A stretch of 64,000 nucleotides of DNA from Streptomyces spiramyceticus (lineage in GTDB: Bacteria > Actinomycetota > Actinomycetes > Streptomycetales > Streptomycetaceae), in contig NZ_JARBAX010000001.1 of assembly GCF_028807635.1 (NCBI RefSeq), positions 4,389,501-4,453,500 of the forward strand, given 5' to 3'. A program made the position numbers and the translations under genes. Shown one piece after another: positions 50,271 through 60,300 of this stretch. Positions within the stretch are counted from its first letter, which is position 1; each line of letters begins with the position of its first letter. The notes below the pieces were generated by a model. That model made no database searches and was not told where the DNA came from. It saw only the letters and a program-made list of their open reading frames with translations.

Positions 50271-52982
50271 CTAGAGGTAGCCCTTGCGCGTCAGGTGGTT
50301 GAAGAACAGCCAGCCAGGCAGCACCGGCAGCCAGAACGTCAGCAGCCGGTACAGCAGTACGGAAGGGGACGCGATCTCGAAAGGCAGCCCCGCGAAGGTC
50401 AGAGCCGCGATGAGCGCGCCCTCGACCGCGCCGATACCGCCGGGCGTCGGAACGGCGGACCCCAGCGCATTGGCGGTCAGGAAGACCACCGCGATGGTCG
50501 CGTAGCTCAGCCGGGCGTCGCTGTCGAAGGCGCGGATCGACGCGTCCAGGCACATCACGAAGGCCGCGGTGAGCAGCACCATCCCGCCGATACCGGTGAT
50601 CAGCTTCTGCGGCCGCTGGAGTACGTCGAGCATGCGCGGCACCACACCCGCGAACAACGACCGCACCCGCGTCGCCACGAACTTGCGCAGGAACGGCACG
50701 GCCGTCACCACCAGCGCCAGCACGGCCGCCGTCAGCAGTCCGGCGATCACCGTCCGGGACGGGGACAGCGTGGGTGTCCGTTCGGTGCCTGTCACATAGC
50801 CGAAGATCATCAGCAGCGAGATGTGGCTGGCCAGACCGAAGAGCTGGGCCGCGCCGACACTCGCCACGGCGAGCCCGGGGCGTACACCGGCGCGCTGGAG
50901 AAAGCGGGTGTTGAGCGCCACTCCACCGACCGCCGCCGGGGCGACCAGCTTCACGAAGGACCCGGCAACCTGCGCGTTGACAGTGCGCCAGAAAGGCACC
51001 TTCTCGGGGACAAAGCCCAGCAGGCTCATCGCGGCGGCCGGATAGCTCAGCACGGAGAACAGCACGGCCACGGCGGCCCAGCCCCACTGTGCCTGTGTGA
51101 TGGCCTCGTTGATGCCCTCGGCCATCAGCGCCGAGATCAGGAAGTACGCGGCGAACGCACCGGCGATGACGCTGACGAGCGTGCGCGGCCTGATGCGTTC
51201 GAGGCGGGCCGGCTCGACGGGCGCCTGCGGACGGATGAGCAGCACCTGCTGACGGATCTGCGTCAGCAGGTCGTCCTCCCGGGCCTCCTCCAGTGCCTCT
51301 TCGATGGCCCCCTTCTCGGCCTTCTTCTCCGCCCGTACGGCCTTCCGGCCATCGGCGGCGGCCGTGGCCTCGTCGCCCGCCGTCTCGCCCGTCCTGGACG
51401 CCTTGGCGGCGTGCGACGCGTCGAGCACCGCCTCGCGCTCGCGCTGCGACCGCTCGCGCGCCAGCTTGCGCAGCGTCGCGCGCGTGGAGCGGCTGAGCGC
51501 GATCGGCTGGAGCAGCGGCAGGCTGTCGGCGACCGCGTCGGGCCCGAGCACGTCGACGGCGGCGGCCACCGCGCGCTCGGCCCCCACACGGAGCCCGAGC
51601 GTGGTGAGCAGCTGGGCGATGTCCATGCGCAGGACGACGTCGCCCGCGGCGATCTCGCCGCCGCGCAGATCGGTCAGGATCACCCTGCCGGAACGATCCA
51701 CCAGGATTGCGTCGCCGACCAGCCTGCGGTGCGCGATACGCCGCGACTGGAGCGCCTTCACCTGGCGCCAGGAGCCACGCAGCAGCTCGTCGGTGATCTC
51801 TTCGTCGGGGAGCGAGTCCAGCGAGCGCCCGCCCAGGTGCTCGTACACGAGCATCACGGCGTCGGGTCCGAGTTCGGAGGTCGCGATCAGCTTCGGGGCA
51901 TTGGCCCCGGCGGCGATCGCGGCGTACGCCAGCAGCGCCTCCTGTTCGAGGGCCTGGCGCAGGGACTGGATCGAGCGGCGCTGGGTGATGCCGCGCAGCG
52001 TCACCTGGCGCCATACGCGGTAGAAGAAGCCCTGCGCCTGCTGCTCGCGGTCCACGACGGTGACGTCGAGGGGCGGGCCGTCCTCCAGGGTGACGAGATA
52101 GCGGCGTCCGCGGTCGCCCTGCTCGGCCGAGTCGGGGACGTCCTCGGCGCGCATCGCGGTGACGGGGTGGAACCCGACGTGCCGCAGGCCCGCGAGGAGG
52201 GTCTGTCCGGTGGGCCGTACGTTCGGGGAGCCGACGGCGTAGAGCGTGCCGTACGCGACGGTCCAGCCGATCAGCACCGTGACGATGATCGAGAACGGCG
52301 TGGTCTGGCCGCCGACGAGCACGGCGAAGGAGTTGAGCAGCAGGACCGCCCACAGCGCCACCCGCCAGCGCGGCCTGCGGGCCATGCCGACCGCCGTCAT
52401 GTAGGCGATGACGGGCGCGAGATAGCCGTGCACAGGGTCGGTCAGGTCGCCGCTCGTCGTGGTCCGGGTGAGGGCGTCCGTGATCGTGTCGGGGGCGGCC
52501 TCGGAGACCCACAGGTCGGTGGCGAGGGCCACCCCATGGGCGAGTACGGCGGCCAGTACGCCGTCCGCGATCCGCAGTCCGTCGCGCTTGATCAGCCGCT
52601 CGATCGCGAAGGCGACCGGCAGGATCAGTATGGCGATGCTGGAGATGAGCCCTGCGAGCTTCGTGAAGACGTCGGGGGTCTGTCCCGTGCCCTTGCTGAT
52701 GTCCTCTTCGAGGCCGGACGTGGTGCCGTGCGCGAAGGCTGCGATGGCGAGTACGCAGACGATTCCGAGGATGCCGACGAGGAGACGTACCAGGTCGGAG
52801 GGCCGGTGCACGCGCGCGGCGAGCAGCGGCTCGTCACCGGAGACCCGGTCGATGTGGCTCGCGCCCGGACCGCAGTGAGGGTCCGGAGCGGGCGCATCGG
52901 AGCGCGACTCGGCGCCAGGGGTGCCCGCCGGGGAAGGCTGCACGCCCTGCTCCTTCGTCGTTTCTTCTTGATCTCGTATCAC
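50271..52982 (-). CDS. LPG-synthase-TM-domain protein fused to a degenerate kinase
   Basis: A 903-aa membrane protein. The N-terminal half has transmembrane helices (about residues 65-85, 110-125, 140-160, 185-265). A soluble kinase-like domain follows (about 290-510), with LRQALEQEALLAYAAIAAGA and the pseudo-catalytic loop HRRLVGDAILVDRSG (about residue 416), where canonical HxD and N residues are Arg and Ala. The C-terminal ~330 residues have eight or more helices with the PF03706 lysylphosphatidylglycerol synthase TM motifs PAAVGGVALNTRFLQRAG and PTPGGIGAVEGALI. It could move or modify lipids; no synthase domain is present. The GTG at 52982 is used. Confidence 0.82.
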   Translation of the reverse strand: MIRDQEETTKEQGVQPSPAGTPGAESRSDAPAPDPHCGPGASHIDRVSGDEPLLAARVHRPSDLVRLLVGILGIVCVLAIAAFAHGTTSGLEEDISKGTGQTPDVFTKLAGLISSIAILILPVAFAIERLIKRDGLRIADGVLAAVLAHGVALATDLWVSEAAPDTITDALTRTTTSGDLTDPVHGYLAPVIAYMTAVGMARRPRWRVALWAVLLLNSFAVLVGGQTTPFSIIVTVLIGWTVAYGTLYAVGSPNVRPTGQTLLAGLRHVGFHPVTAMRAEDVPDSAEQGDRGRRYLVTLEDGPPLDVTVVDREQQAQGFFYRVWRQVTLRGITQRRSIQSLRQALEQEALLAYAAIAAGANAPKLIATSELGPDAVMLVYEHLGGRSLDSLPDEEITDELLRGSWRQVKALQSRRIAHRRLVGDAILVDRSGRVILTDLRGGEIAAGDVVLRMDIAQLLTTLGLRVGAERAVAAAVDVLGPDAVADSLPLLQPIALSRSTRATLRKLARERSQREREAVLDASHAAKASRTGETAGDEATAAADGRKAVRAEKKAEKGAIEEALEEAREDDLLTQIRQQVLLIRPQAPVEPARLERIRPRTLVSVIAGAFAAYFLISALMAEGINEAITQAQWGWAAVAVLFSVLSYPAAAMSLLGFVPEKVPFWRTVNAQVAGSFVKLVAPAAVGGVALNTRFLQRAGVRPGLAVASVGAAQLFGLASHISLLMIFGYVTGTERTPTLSPSRTVIAGLLTAAVLALVVTAVPFLRKFVATRVRSLFAGVVPRMLDVLQRPQKLITGIGGMVLLTAAFVMCLDASIRAFDSDARLSYATIAVVFLTANALGSAVPTPGGIGAVEGALIAALTFAGLPFEIASPSVLLYRLLTFWLPVLPGWLFFNHLTRKGYL

Positions 52983-53119
52983 CTGTCACCGCCCGGATGA
53001 TGGTGGCATGACCAGATGACGGAGGGGGGCATCAGGGTGCATTGCGGGGGCGTGCGGTGTTTTGGATGCGCCTCTCGGGGCCGTGCGGATTGTCGGTGGC
53101 GTGGGGCAGGATTGGCCGG

Positions 53120-53653
53120 ATGAGCGATGAACGGGAGCTGCCGGAATCCTCCGAATCCCCATCGGATTCCACCCGATACCCCGAGTATGCCGAGCGTGTG
53201 CTGGAAGTGGCAGACCTGATTCCGCCGGGCCGGGTGATGACGTACGGGGACGTCGCCGAGTGGCTGGAAGAGGGCGGGCCCCGCCAGGTGGGCCGGGTCA
53301 TGGCCCTGTACGGCGGCGGCGCTCCCTGGTGGCGCGTGGTGCGGGCGGACGGCGTGCTGCTGCCGGGCCACGAGCTGCGGGCGCTGGATCACTACCGGGC
53401 AGAGGGCACCCCACTGCGCACGGCGTCCGCCAGGGCGGAGAGCCACGTGCCGCGCCTGGACCTGAAGCGGGCGCGGTGGGACGGCGGGAGGGGCCAGGAG
53501 GACGCGGGGGCGGGGGACGAGGACGGCACGGGCGGCGATCAGGGCACCGGCGCCGATTGCGGCACGGGCCGGGGCCGCGACAGCGGCCGGGACGGCGGCG
53601 CGGGGGACGCCGGCGTCGGCGGGGGTGCGGAAGCTCACACGGCTCACACCTGA
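53120..53653 (+). CDS. Cysteine-less alkyltransferase-like protein (MGMT fold)
   Basis: A 177-aa ATL protein. The DNA-binding fold is seen as ADLIPPGRVMTYGDVAEWLE and GPRQVGRVMALYGGGAPWWR. The active-site PCHRV of true MGMT is replaced by PWWRV, so alkyl transfer is not expected. It would flag O6-alkylguanine for nucleotide excision repair. The last ~60 residues are a low-complexity Gly/Asp/Ala tail. It corresponds to M. tuberculosis Rv3204. The ATG at 53120 is chosen from the conserved start; the longer frame upstream is non-coding in character. It lies next to AdnAB. Confidence 0.87.
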   Translation: MSDERELPESSESPSDSTRYPEYAERVLEVADLIPPGRVMTYGDVAEWLEEGGPRQVGRVMALYGGGAPWWRVVRADGVLLPGHELRALDHYRAEGTPLRTASARAESHVPRLDLKRARWDGGRGQEDAGAGDEDGTGGDQGTGADCGTGRGRDSGRDGGAGDAGVGGGAEAHTAHT

Positions 53654-53675
53654 CAGCTTCCGGCATGCGGCCCCG

Positions 53676-53739
53676 CAGTGGGCGGCGCCAGGACCGTACG
53701 GGGTACGGTCCTGACTCGCTGCGCCCCCGCCGCCCACTG
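53676..53739. terminator. Nested two-stem hairpin after the ATL gene
   Basis: An outer perfect 12-bp stem (53676-53687 with 53728-53739) encloses an inner perfect 11-bp stem (53689-53699 with 53703-53713). The structure probably terminates the ATL transcript or marks the AdnA upstream boundary. The gap 53740-53904 shows nothing else recognisable. Confidence 0.6.
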
Positions 53740-53904
53740 GCGTAGCGTCGTCAGCGCGCCGCACGCCCGGACCACTCGTCCCAGCCATCCCCGTCATCCT
53801 TGCTGTCCCCGTCATCCCGCTCGTACCACCACTCGTCCCGCACCCGCCGCGCCCCGCGCACCGCGGCAAGTCAACCCGCACACCCACCAGGACCGGCGAT
53901 CCAC

Positions 53905-56900
53905 GTGAGCTCCTCCACTTCCACAGGTTCCGCCCGGAATCCGCCACACCGTCAAGCACGGCCGGAGGTCCCCCCGAGCCGGCAAGGGCGCAGGGGGAGG
54001 ACCCCGGGCGCGTACCGACTGGTACGTACCCCGCCTGCGCCTGTGGATCCTCCTCTTCTGGACGCACGACAGCGTGCGGTGGTTGACCATGCGGGCGGAC
54101 CGCTGCTCGTTCTCGCGGGACCCGGCACCGGCAAGACGACGACCCTGGTGGAGGCCGTCGCCGCGCGCGTCGCCAAAGGGGCGTCCCCCGAGCGGATCCT
54201 GGTACTCACTTTCAGCCGCAAGGCGGCGGTGGAACTGCGCGACAGGATGGCCCTCCGTCTCGGCGGCGCGTACGGGCCGCAGGCGACCACCTTCCACTCC
54301 TTCTGCTACGCCCTGGTCCGCGCCCACCAGGACAGCGATCTCTTCAGCGAACCGCTGCGGCTGCTGTCCGGCCCCGAACAGGACGTGGCGGTACGGGAGC
54401 TGCTGGCGGGCCACGTGGACCTGGAGCGCACCGGCCTGGCCTCCGACGTCCACTGGCCGGACGAACTGCGCGCCTGCCTCACCACCCGTGGCTTCGCCGA
54501 CGAGGTACGCGCGGTGCTGGCGCGCAGCCGGGAACTGGGCCTGGGGCCGGACGCGCTGGGCGCCTTCGCCGCCCGTACAGGACGGCCCGACTGGAAGGCG
54601 GCAGCCGCCTTCCTGGCCGAATATCTCGACGTACTCGACATGCAGGGAGTCCTCGACTACGCCGAGCTGGTGCACCGCGCAGTACTGCTCGCCGAAGAGG
54701 CGGAGCTCACAGGCCGGCTCAGCGCGCAGTACGACGCGGTCTTCGTGGACGAATACCAGGACACCGACCCGGCGCAGGTCCGCCTCCTGCACGCACTGGC
54801 CGGATCGGGCCGCACACTGGTCGCTTTCGGCGACCCCGACCAGTCGATCTACGCCTTCCGGGGCGCGGACGTCGGCGGCATCCTTCAGTTCCCCGACTAC
54901 TTCCCCCGTACGGACGGCAGGCCGGCCCCGGTAGAGGTGCTGACCACATCACGCCGCTCGGGCGCCGAACTTCTGACGGCCACGCGCCTGCTCACCCGCC
55001 GTATGCCGTTGACCCGCCTTCCGGCCGAAAAGGTACGGGCGCACAGGGACCTGTCCCCGGTACGGGAGGGAGGCCGTACGGACGTCTTCACGTACCCGAC
55101 GGCGGGCACGGAACTCGACAACATCGCCGACATCCTGCGCCGCGCCCACTTGGAGGAGGGCGTGCCGTGGAACGAGATGGCGGTACTGGTCCGGGCCGGC
55201 GGCCGCACGATCCCGGCCGTACGCCGGGCCCTCACCTCTGCGGGAGTCCCCCTGGAGATAGACGGCGACGACCTCCCGCTGCGCCACGAGCCTGCGGTGA
55301 CCCCCCTGCTGACGGCCCTGAGAGCGGTGGCAGAGGCAGCACTGCACCCTCGTGAAGGGGCCGACCAGGGGAACGACCCCGCGCCCACCACCACGTGGCT
55401 CCGCACCGAAACCGCCACCGAGCTGCTCACCTCACCCCTCGCCGGCATGGACACCGCCGACCTCCGCCGCCTCGGCCGCGCCCTCCGCGACGAGGAGCGT
55501 GCCGCGGGCAACCGCCTGCCCCCGCCCTCCGACGAGCTCCTCGCCCGCGCCCTCGCGGAGCCCGAGCGGCTGGCCGCGCACGACCCGGCTTACGCCCGCG
55601 GCGCCCAGCGCCTCGGCGCGCTCCTGCGCAAGGCGCGCGAACTCCTCGAAGCCGGCGGCACCGCCGAAGAGGCCCTCTGGGAGCTGTGGGACGGCACCCC
55701 CTGGCCGGGGCGCCTCGAACGTGCAGCCCTGCGCGGCGGCGCCGCAGGCCGCAACGCCGACCGCGACCTCGACGCGGTGTGCGCACTCTTCGACACCGCG
55801 GCCCGTGCCGAAGAGCGCTCCGGCGGCCGGGGCGCGCTGAACTTCCTGGAGGAGCTCGACGCCCAGGACATCGCCGCCGACACCCTCAGCAAGCGCGCCG
55901 TACGCCCGGACGCCGTACGCCTGATGACGGCCCACCGTTCCAAGGGCCTTGAATGGCGCCTGGTCGTCGTAGCGGGCGTCCAGGAGGGCCTCTGGCCGGA
56001 CCTGCGCCGCCGGGGCTCCCTCCTCGAAGCCGACCGCATCGGCCGCGACGGCCTGGCCGAACCCCTCACCCCGGGCGCACTCCTCGCCGAAGAGCGCCGC
56101 CTTTTCTACGTCGCAGCGACCCGCGCCCGCGACCGCCTGGTCGTCACCGCCGTCAAGGCCCCTGCCGACGACGGCGACCAGCCCTCCCGCTTCCTCACCG
56201 AGCTCGGCGTAGAACCGCGCGACGTCACAGGCCGCCCCCGCCGCCCCCTCGCGGTCGCCCCGCTCGTCGCCGAACTGCGCGCCACCACCGTCGACCCGGC
56301 CGCGGCCCCCGCCCTGCGGGACGCCGCCGCCCGCCGCCTGGCCCGGCTGGCCGCGCTCGCGGACGAGGACGGCCAGCCGCTGGTCCCTTCCGCGCACCCG
56401 TACCGCTGGTGGGGCCTGTACGAGCCGACGCAGAGCAGCATCCCGCTGCGGGACCGCAACCAGCCCGTCGCCCTCTCCGGCAGCGCCCTGGACCAGCTCG
56501 CCAACACCTGCTCCCTCCAGTGGTTCCTGGGGCGCGAGGTCAAGGCGGACGCCCCCGCCACAGCGGCCCAGGGCTTCGGCAACGTCGTCCACGTCCTCGC
56601 CGACGAGGTTGCGTCCGGCCGTACGCCCGCGGATCTCGCCGTACTGATGGAGCGCCTCGACTCCGTCTGGGACGCCCTCGCTTTCGACGCCCCCTGGAAG
56701 TCCCAGCAGGAGAAGGAGCACGCGCGCGTCGCGCTGGAACGCTTCCTCCAGTGGCACGTCATGGACCGCGGCGGCCGCACCACTGTCGCCACCGAGCACG
56801 ACTTCGACGTGACGCTGGAGGCGGGCGGATCGTACGAGGTGCGGATCCGCGGCTCCATGGACCGCGTCGAGGAGGACGCGGAGGGACGGGCTTACGTCGT

Positions 56901-57270
56901 CGACTTCAAGACGGGGAAATCGACCCCCACACGGAACGAGGTCGCCCACCACCCCCAGCTGGCCGTGTACCAGCTTGCGGTACGGGAGGGTGCGGTGGAC
57001 GACGCCTTCGCCGGCACGCGCCCCCAGCCCGGCGGCGCGGAACTCGTACAACTGCGGCAGGCGGCGGCGAAGAAGGACGGCGGGGAAGCCCTTCCCAAAA
57101 TCCAGGCACAGGAGCCGCTCACAGGGGAGTGGGTCGGCGACCTGCTCGCCACGGCCGCGGGCCGCGTACTCGACGAGCGCTTCGCCCCCGCCACCGGCCA
57201 GCACTGCACGCACTGCGCCTTCCGCGCGTCGTGCAGCGCACAGCCGGAGGGCCGCCACGTAATCGAATAG
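53905..57270 (+). CDS. adnA: AdnA-type helicase-nuclease subunit
   Basis: A 1,121-aa DNA repair motor-nuclease that resects double-strand breaks with AdnB. The N-terminal UvrD-like motor has Walker A LAGPGTGKTTT (about residue 70), VDEYQDTDPAQ (about 279), GDPDQSIYAFRG and motif VI FYVAATRARDR (about 734). A RecB-like nuclease has VVDFKTGKST (about 998). An Fe-S cluster is indicated by Cys at NTCSLQW (about 868) and CTHCAFRASC (about 1099-1108). The GTG at 53905 is inferred. The first ~55 residues are variable and include a GC hairpin-like segment (53968-54010). AdnB starts 52 bp downstream. Confidence 0.92.
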   Translation: MSSSTSTGSARNPPHRQARPEVPPSRQGRRGRTPGAYRLVRTPPAPVDPPLLDARQRAVVDHAGGPLLVLAGPGTGKTTTLVEAVAARVAKGASPERILVLTFSRKAAVELRDRMALRLGGAYGPQATTFHSFCYALVRAHQDSDLFSEPLRLLSGPEQDVAVRELLAGHVDLERTGLASDVHWPDELRACLTTRGFADEVRAVLARSRELGLGPDALGAFAARTGRPDWKAAAAFLAEYLDVLDMQGVLDYAELVHRAVLLAEEAELTGRLSAQYDAVFVDEYQDTDPAQVRLLHALAGSGRTLVAFGDPDQSIYAFRGADVGGILQFPDYFPRTDGRPAPVEVLTTSRRSGAELLTATRLLTRRMPLTRLPAEKVRAHRDLSPVREGGRTDVFTYPTAGTELDNIADILRRAHLEEGVPWNEMAVLVRAGGRTIPAVRRALTSAGVPLEIDGDDLPLRHEPAVTPLLTALRAVAEAALHPREGADQGNDPAPTTTWLRTETATELLTSPLAGMDTADLRRLGRALRDEERAAGNRLPPPSDELLARALAEPERLAAHDPAYARGAQRLGALLRKARELLEAGGTAEEALWELWDGTPWPGRLERAALRGGAAGRNADRDLDAVCALFDTAARAEERSGGRGALNFLEELDAQDIAADTLSKRAVRPDAVRLMTAHRSKGLEWRLVVVAGVQEGLWPDLRRRGSLLEADRIGRDGLAEPLTPGALLAEERRLFYVAATRARDRLVVTAVKAPADDGDQPSRFLTELGVEPRDVTGRPRRPLAVAPLVAELRATTVDPAAAPALRDAAARRLARLAALADEDGQPLVPSAHPYRWWGLYEPTQSSIPLRDRNQPVALSGSALDQLANTCSLQWFLGREVKADAPATAAQGFGNVVHVLADEVASGRTPADLAVLMERLDSVWDALAFDAPWKSQQEKEHARVALERFLQWHVMDRGGRTTVATEHDFDVTLEAGGSYEVRIRGSMDRVEEDAEGRAYVVDFKTGKSTPTRNEVAHHPQLAVYQLAVREGAVDDAFAGTRPQPGGAELVQLRQAAAKKDGGEALPKIQAQEPLTGEWVGDLLATAAGRVLDERFAPATGQHCTHCAFRASCSAQPEGRHVIE

Positions 57271-57322
57271 TTGAAAACCGGACGGGCCGGGGCTGTCGGC
57301 GGGGGCGGATAGCCTCTCTGGG

Positions 57323-60300
57323 GTGTCCGACCGAATCACCGACCCCGAGCAGCTCAAAGAGCTCCTCGGCATCCCGTTCACCCCGGAGCAGATGGCGTGC
57401 ATCACCGCACCGCCTGCCCCGCAGGTCATCGTGGCCGGAGCCGGTTCGGGCAAGACGACGGTCATGGCAGCGCGCGTGGTGTGGCTGGTCGGGACGGGAC
57501 AGGTCGCCCCGGAGCAGGTTCTGGGCCTGACTTTCACGAACAAGGCCGCAGGCGAGCTCGCCGAGCGCGTCCGCAAGGCCCTGGTCCGCGCCGGAGTGAC
57601 CGACCCGGACGTGATCGACCCCGACAATCCTCCCGGCGAGCCCCGGATCTCGACGTACCACGCCTTCGCCGCCCAGCTCCTCACCGAACACGGCCTGCGC
57701 ATCGGCCTGGAACCGACCGCCCGCCTCCTCGCCGACGCGACCCGCTACCAGCTCGCCGCCCGCGTACTGCGCGAGGCGCCCGGCCCGTACCCCGAGCTGA
57801 CCAAGTCCTTCCCGGCGCTGGTCAGCGACCTCCTGGCGCTGGACGGTGAGCTGGCCGAGCATCTCGTACGCCCCGAGGGCCTCGCGGCGTACGACACGGA
57901 ACTCCTGCGCACCCTCGAATCCGTCAAGCTCACCAACCCCGACCTGCGCAAGGTCCCCGAGGCCGCCGCCGCCCGCCTCGAACTGCTGGAGCTGACCACC
58001 CGCTACCGCGAGGCCAAACGCAGCCGCGACCTTCTCGACTTCGGCGACCAGATCGCGCTCTCCGCCGAACTCGCGCTGACCAGCCAGGAGACCGGCCGGA
58101 TCCTGCGCGACGAATTCCGAGTCGTCCTCCTCGACGAGTACCAGGACACTTCGGTCGCGCAGCGCCTCCTGCTCTCCGGGCTGTTCGGCGGCGGCACAGG
58201 GCACGCGGTGACGGCTGTCGGCGACCCCTGCCAGGCGATCTACGGCTGGCGCGGCGCCTCCGTCGCCAACCTCGACGACTTCCCCGCCCACTTCCCGTAC
58301 GCGGACGGCCGCCCCGCCACCCGCCACTCCCTCAGCGAGAACCGCCGCAGCGGCGGCCGCCTCCTGGACCTCGCCAACGGCCTGGCCGTCCCGCTCCGCG
58401 CCATGCACGAGGGCGTGGAGGCCCTGCGCCCCGCGCCCGGCGCCGAGCGCGACGGCACGGTCCGCTGCGCCCTTCTCCGTACGCATGCGGAGGAGATCGA
58501 TTGGCTGGCCGACTCGATCGCCCACCTTGTCCGTACGGGCAAGGAGCCCGGCGAAATCGCGGTTCTGTGCCGTACAGCGGGCGATTTCGCCGAGATCCAG
58601 GGCGCACTGGTCGCCCGGGACGTACCGGTCGAGGTGGTCGGCCTGTCCGGGCTCCTCCATCTCCCGGAGGTCGCGGACCTGGTCGCGGTCTGCGAAGTCC
58701 TCCAGGACCCGGGTGCCAATGCGTCGCTCGTACGCCTCCTCACTGGCCCCCGCTGGCGCATCGGCCCGCGCGATCTGGCGCTGCTCGGGCGCAGGGCACG
58801 GCTGCTGGTCCACCGCGCACAGGGCGACGACGCGGACCCCGACAGCAGACTGGCCGAGGCAGTGGAGGGCGTGGACCCGTCCGAGGTGATCTCTCTCGCC
58901 GACGCGCTCGACACCTTCCTGGACTCCGGCGGCGGTACGGACGACGGCCTGCCCTTCTCCGCCGACGCCAGGGTCCGCTTCGCCCGCCTCGCCGCCGAAC
59001 TGCGCGACCTGCGCCGCTCGCTGGCCGACCCGCTCATGGACGTACTGCACCGGGTCCTCGCCACCACGGGCCTCGAAGTGGAACTCTCCGCCTCACCGCA
59101 CGCCCTGGCCGCCCGCCGCCGCGAGACGCTGAGCAACTTCCTGGACATAGCGGCGGGCTTCGCGGCGCTGGACGGCGAAGCGACGCTCCTGGCTTTCCTG
59201 GGCTTCCTGCGTACGGCAGCCCAGTACGAAAAGGGCCTGGACAACGCCCTGCCCGGCGGCGAGAACACGGTCAAGGTCCTCACCGCCCACAAGTCCAAGG
59301 GCCTGGAATGGGACGTCGTGGCCGCCCCGGGCCTGGTCTCGGGCCACTTCCCGAGCGAACAGTCCCGCGACTCCTGGGCCTCCCAGGCCAAGGTGCTGCC
59401 GCACGCACTGCGCGGGGACGCGAAGACGCTCCCGGACGTCCGGGACTGGGACGCGAAGGGCATCAAGGCCTTCAAGGACGACATGAAGGCCCACCAGCAC
59501 ACCGAGGAACTCCGCCTCGGCTACGTCACGTTCACGCGCCCGCGGTCCCTGCTCCTCGGCTCGGGCCACTGGTGGGGCCCGACCCAGAAGAAACCGCGCG
59601 GCCCTTCCGCGTTCCTCCAGGCCCTGTACGACCACTGCGCGACCGGCTTCGGCGAGATCGAGGTCTGGGCGGACGCGCCGACGAAGGACGAGGAAAACCC
59701 GTCCCTGCAGGACGCGACAGCGGACCAGGCCTGGCCCCTCCCGCTGGACGCGACGTCGATGTCCCGCCGCCGCCGGGCGGCGGACATGGTGCTGGCCCAC
59801 TTGAACGCCCTGACGACGCCTTCCGCCGACGACCCGTACGAGGAAGAACCCCCACAGGAGTGGTACGAGGCGGATGCTGCGCAGGCCAACCCGTTCGCCG
59901 ACTCGGCGTCCTGGGAGGGCCTCCTTACCGAGCGCCCTGCGGCGGAGCCCGACCAGCGGGCGACGGACGACGCAGGCGAGGGACAGTGGGCCGGGTTCCC
60001 GTCCGGTACGGACGACGCCGAAGCCGTGGCCTGGGAGGGCCTCTTCACGGAGCGCCCAGCAGCGGAGCCCGACGAGCAGGCGACGGACGACGCACGCGAG
60101 GGACAGTGGGCCGGGTTCCCGTCCGGTACGGATGACGACGAGGCTGTGTCCTGGGAGGGCCTTCTTGCGGAGCGCCCTGCGGGGGAGCCTGACCGGGGGC
60201 CGACAGATGACGCCCATGAGGGACAGTGGGCCGGGTTCCCGTCCGACACGGACGATGCGGGCGCTGTGTCGTCCTGGGACGGCCTCCTTACCGAGCGCCC

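Noticed and set aside
50295..53000. Open frame of about 900 codons on the plus strand opposite the LPG-synthase-like gene
   Set aside because: Mirror of a high-GC coding frame. The residue composition is Arg/Gly/Asp/His-biased with no domain, while the minus strand has clear helices and motifs.
38608..53000. Secondary-metabolite biosynthetic cluster
   Set aside because: No PKS, NRPS, terpene synthase or RiPP signature genes are present; the glycan-type operon explains the enzymes better.
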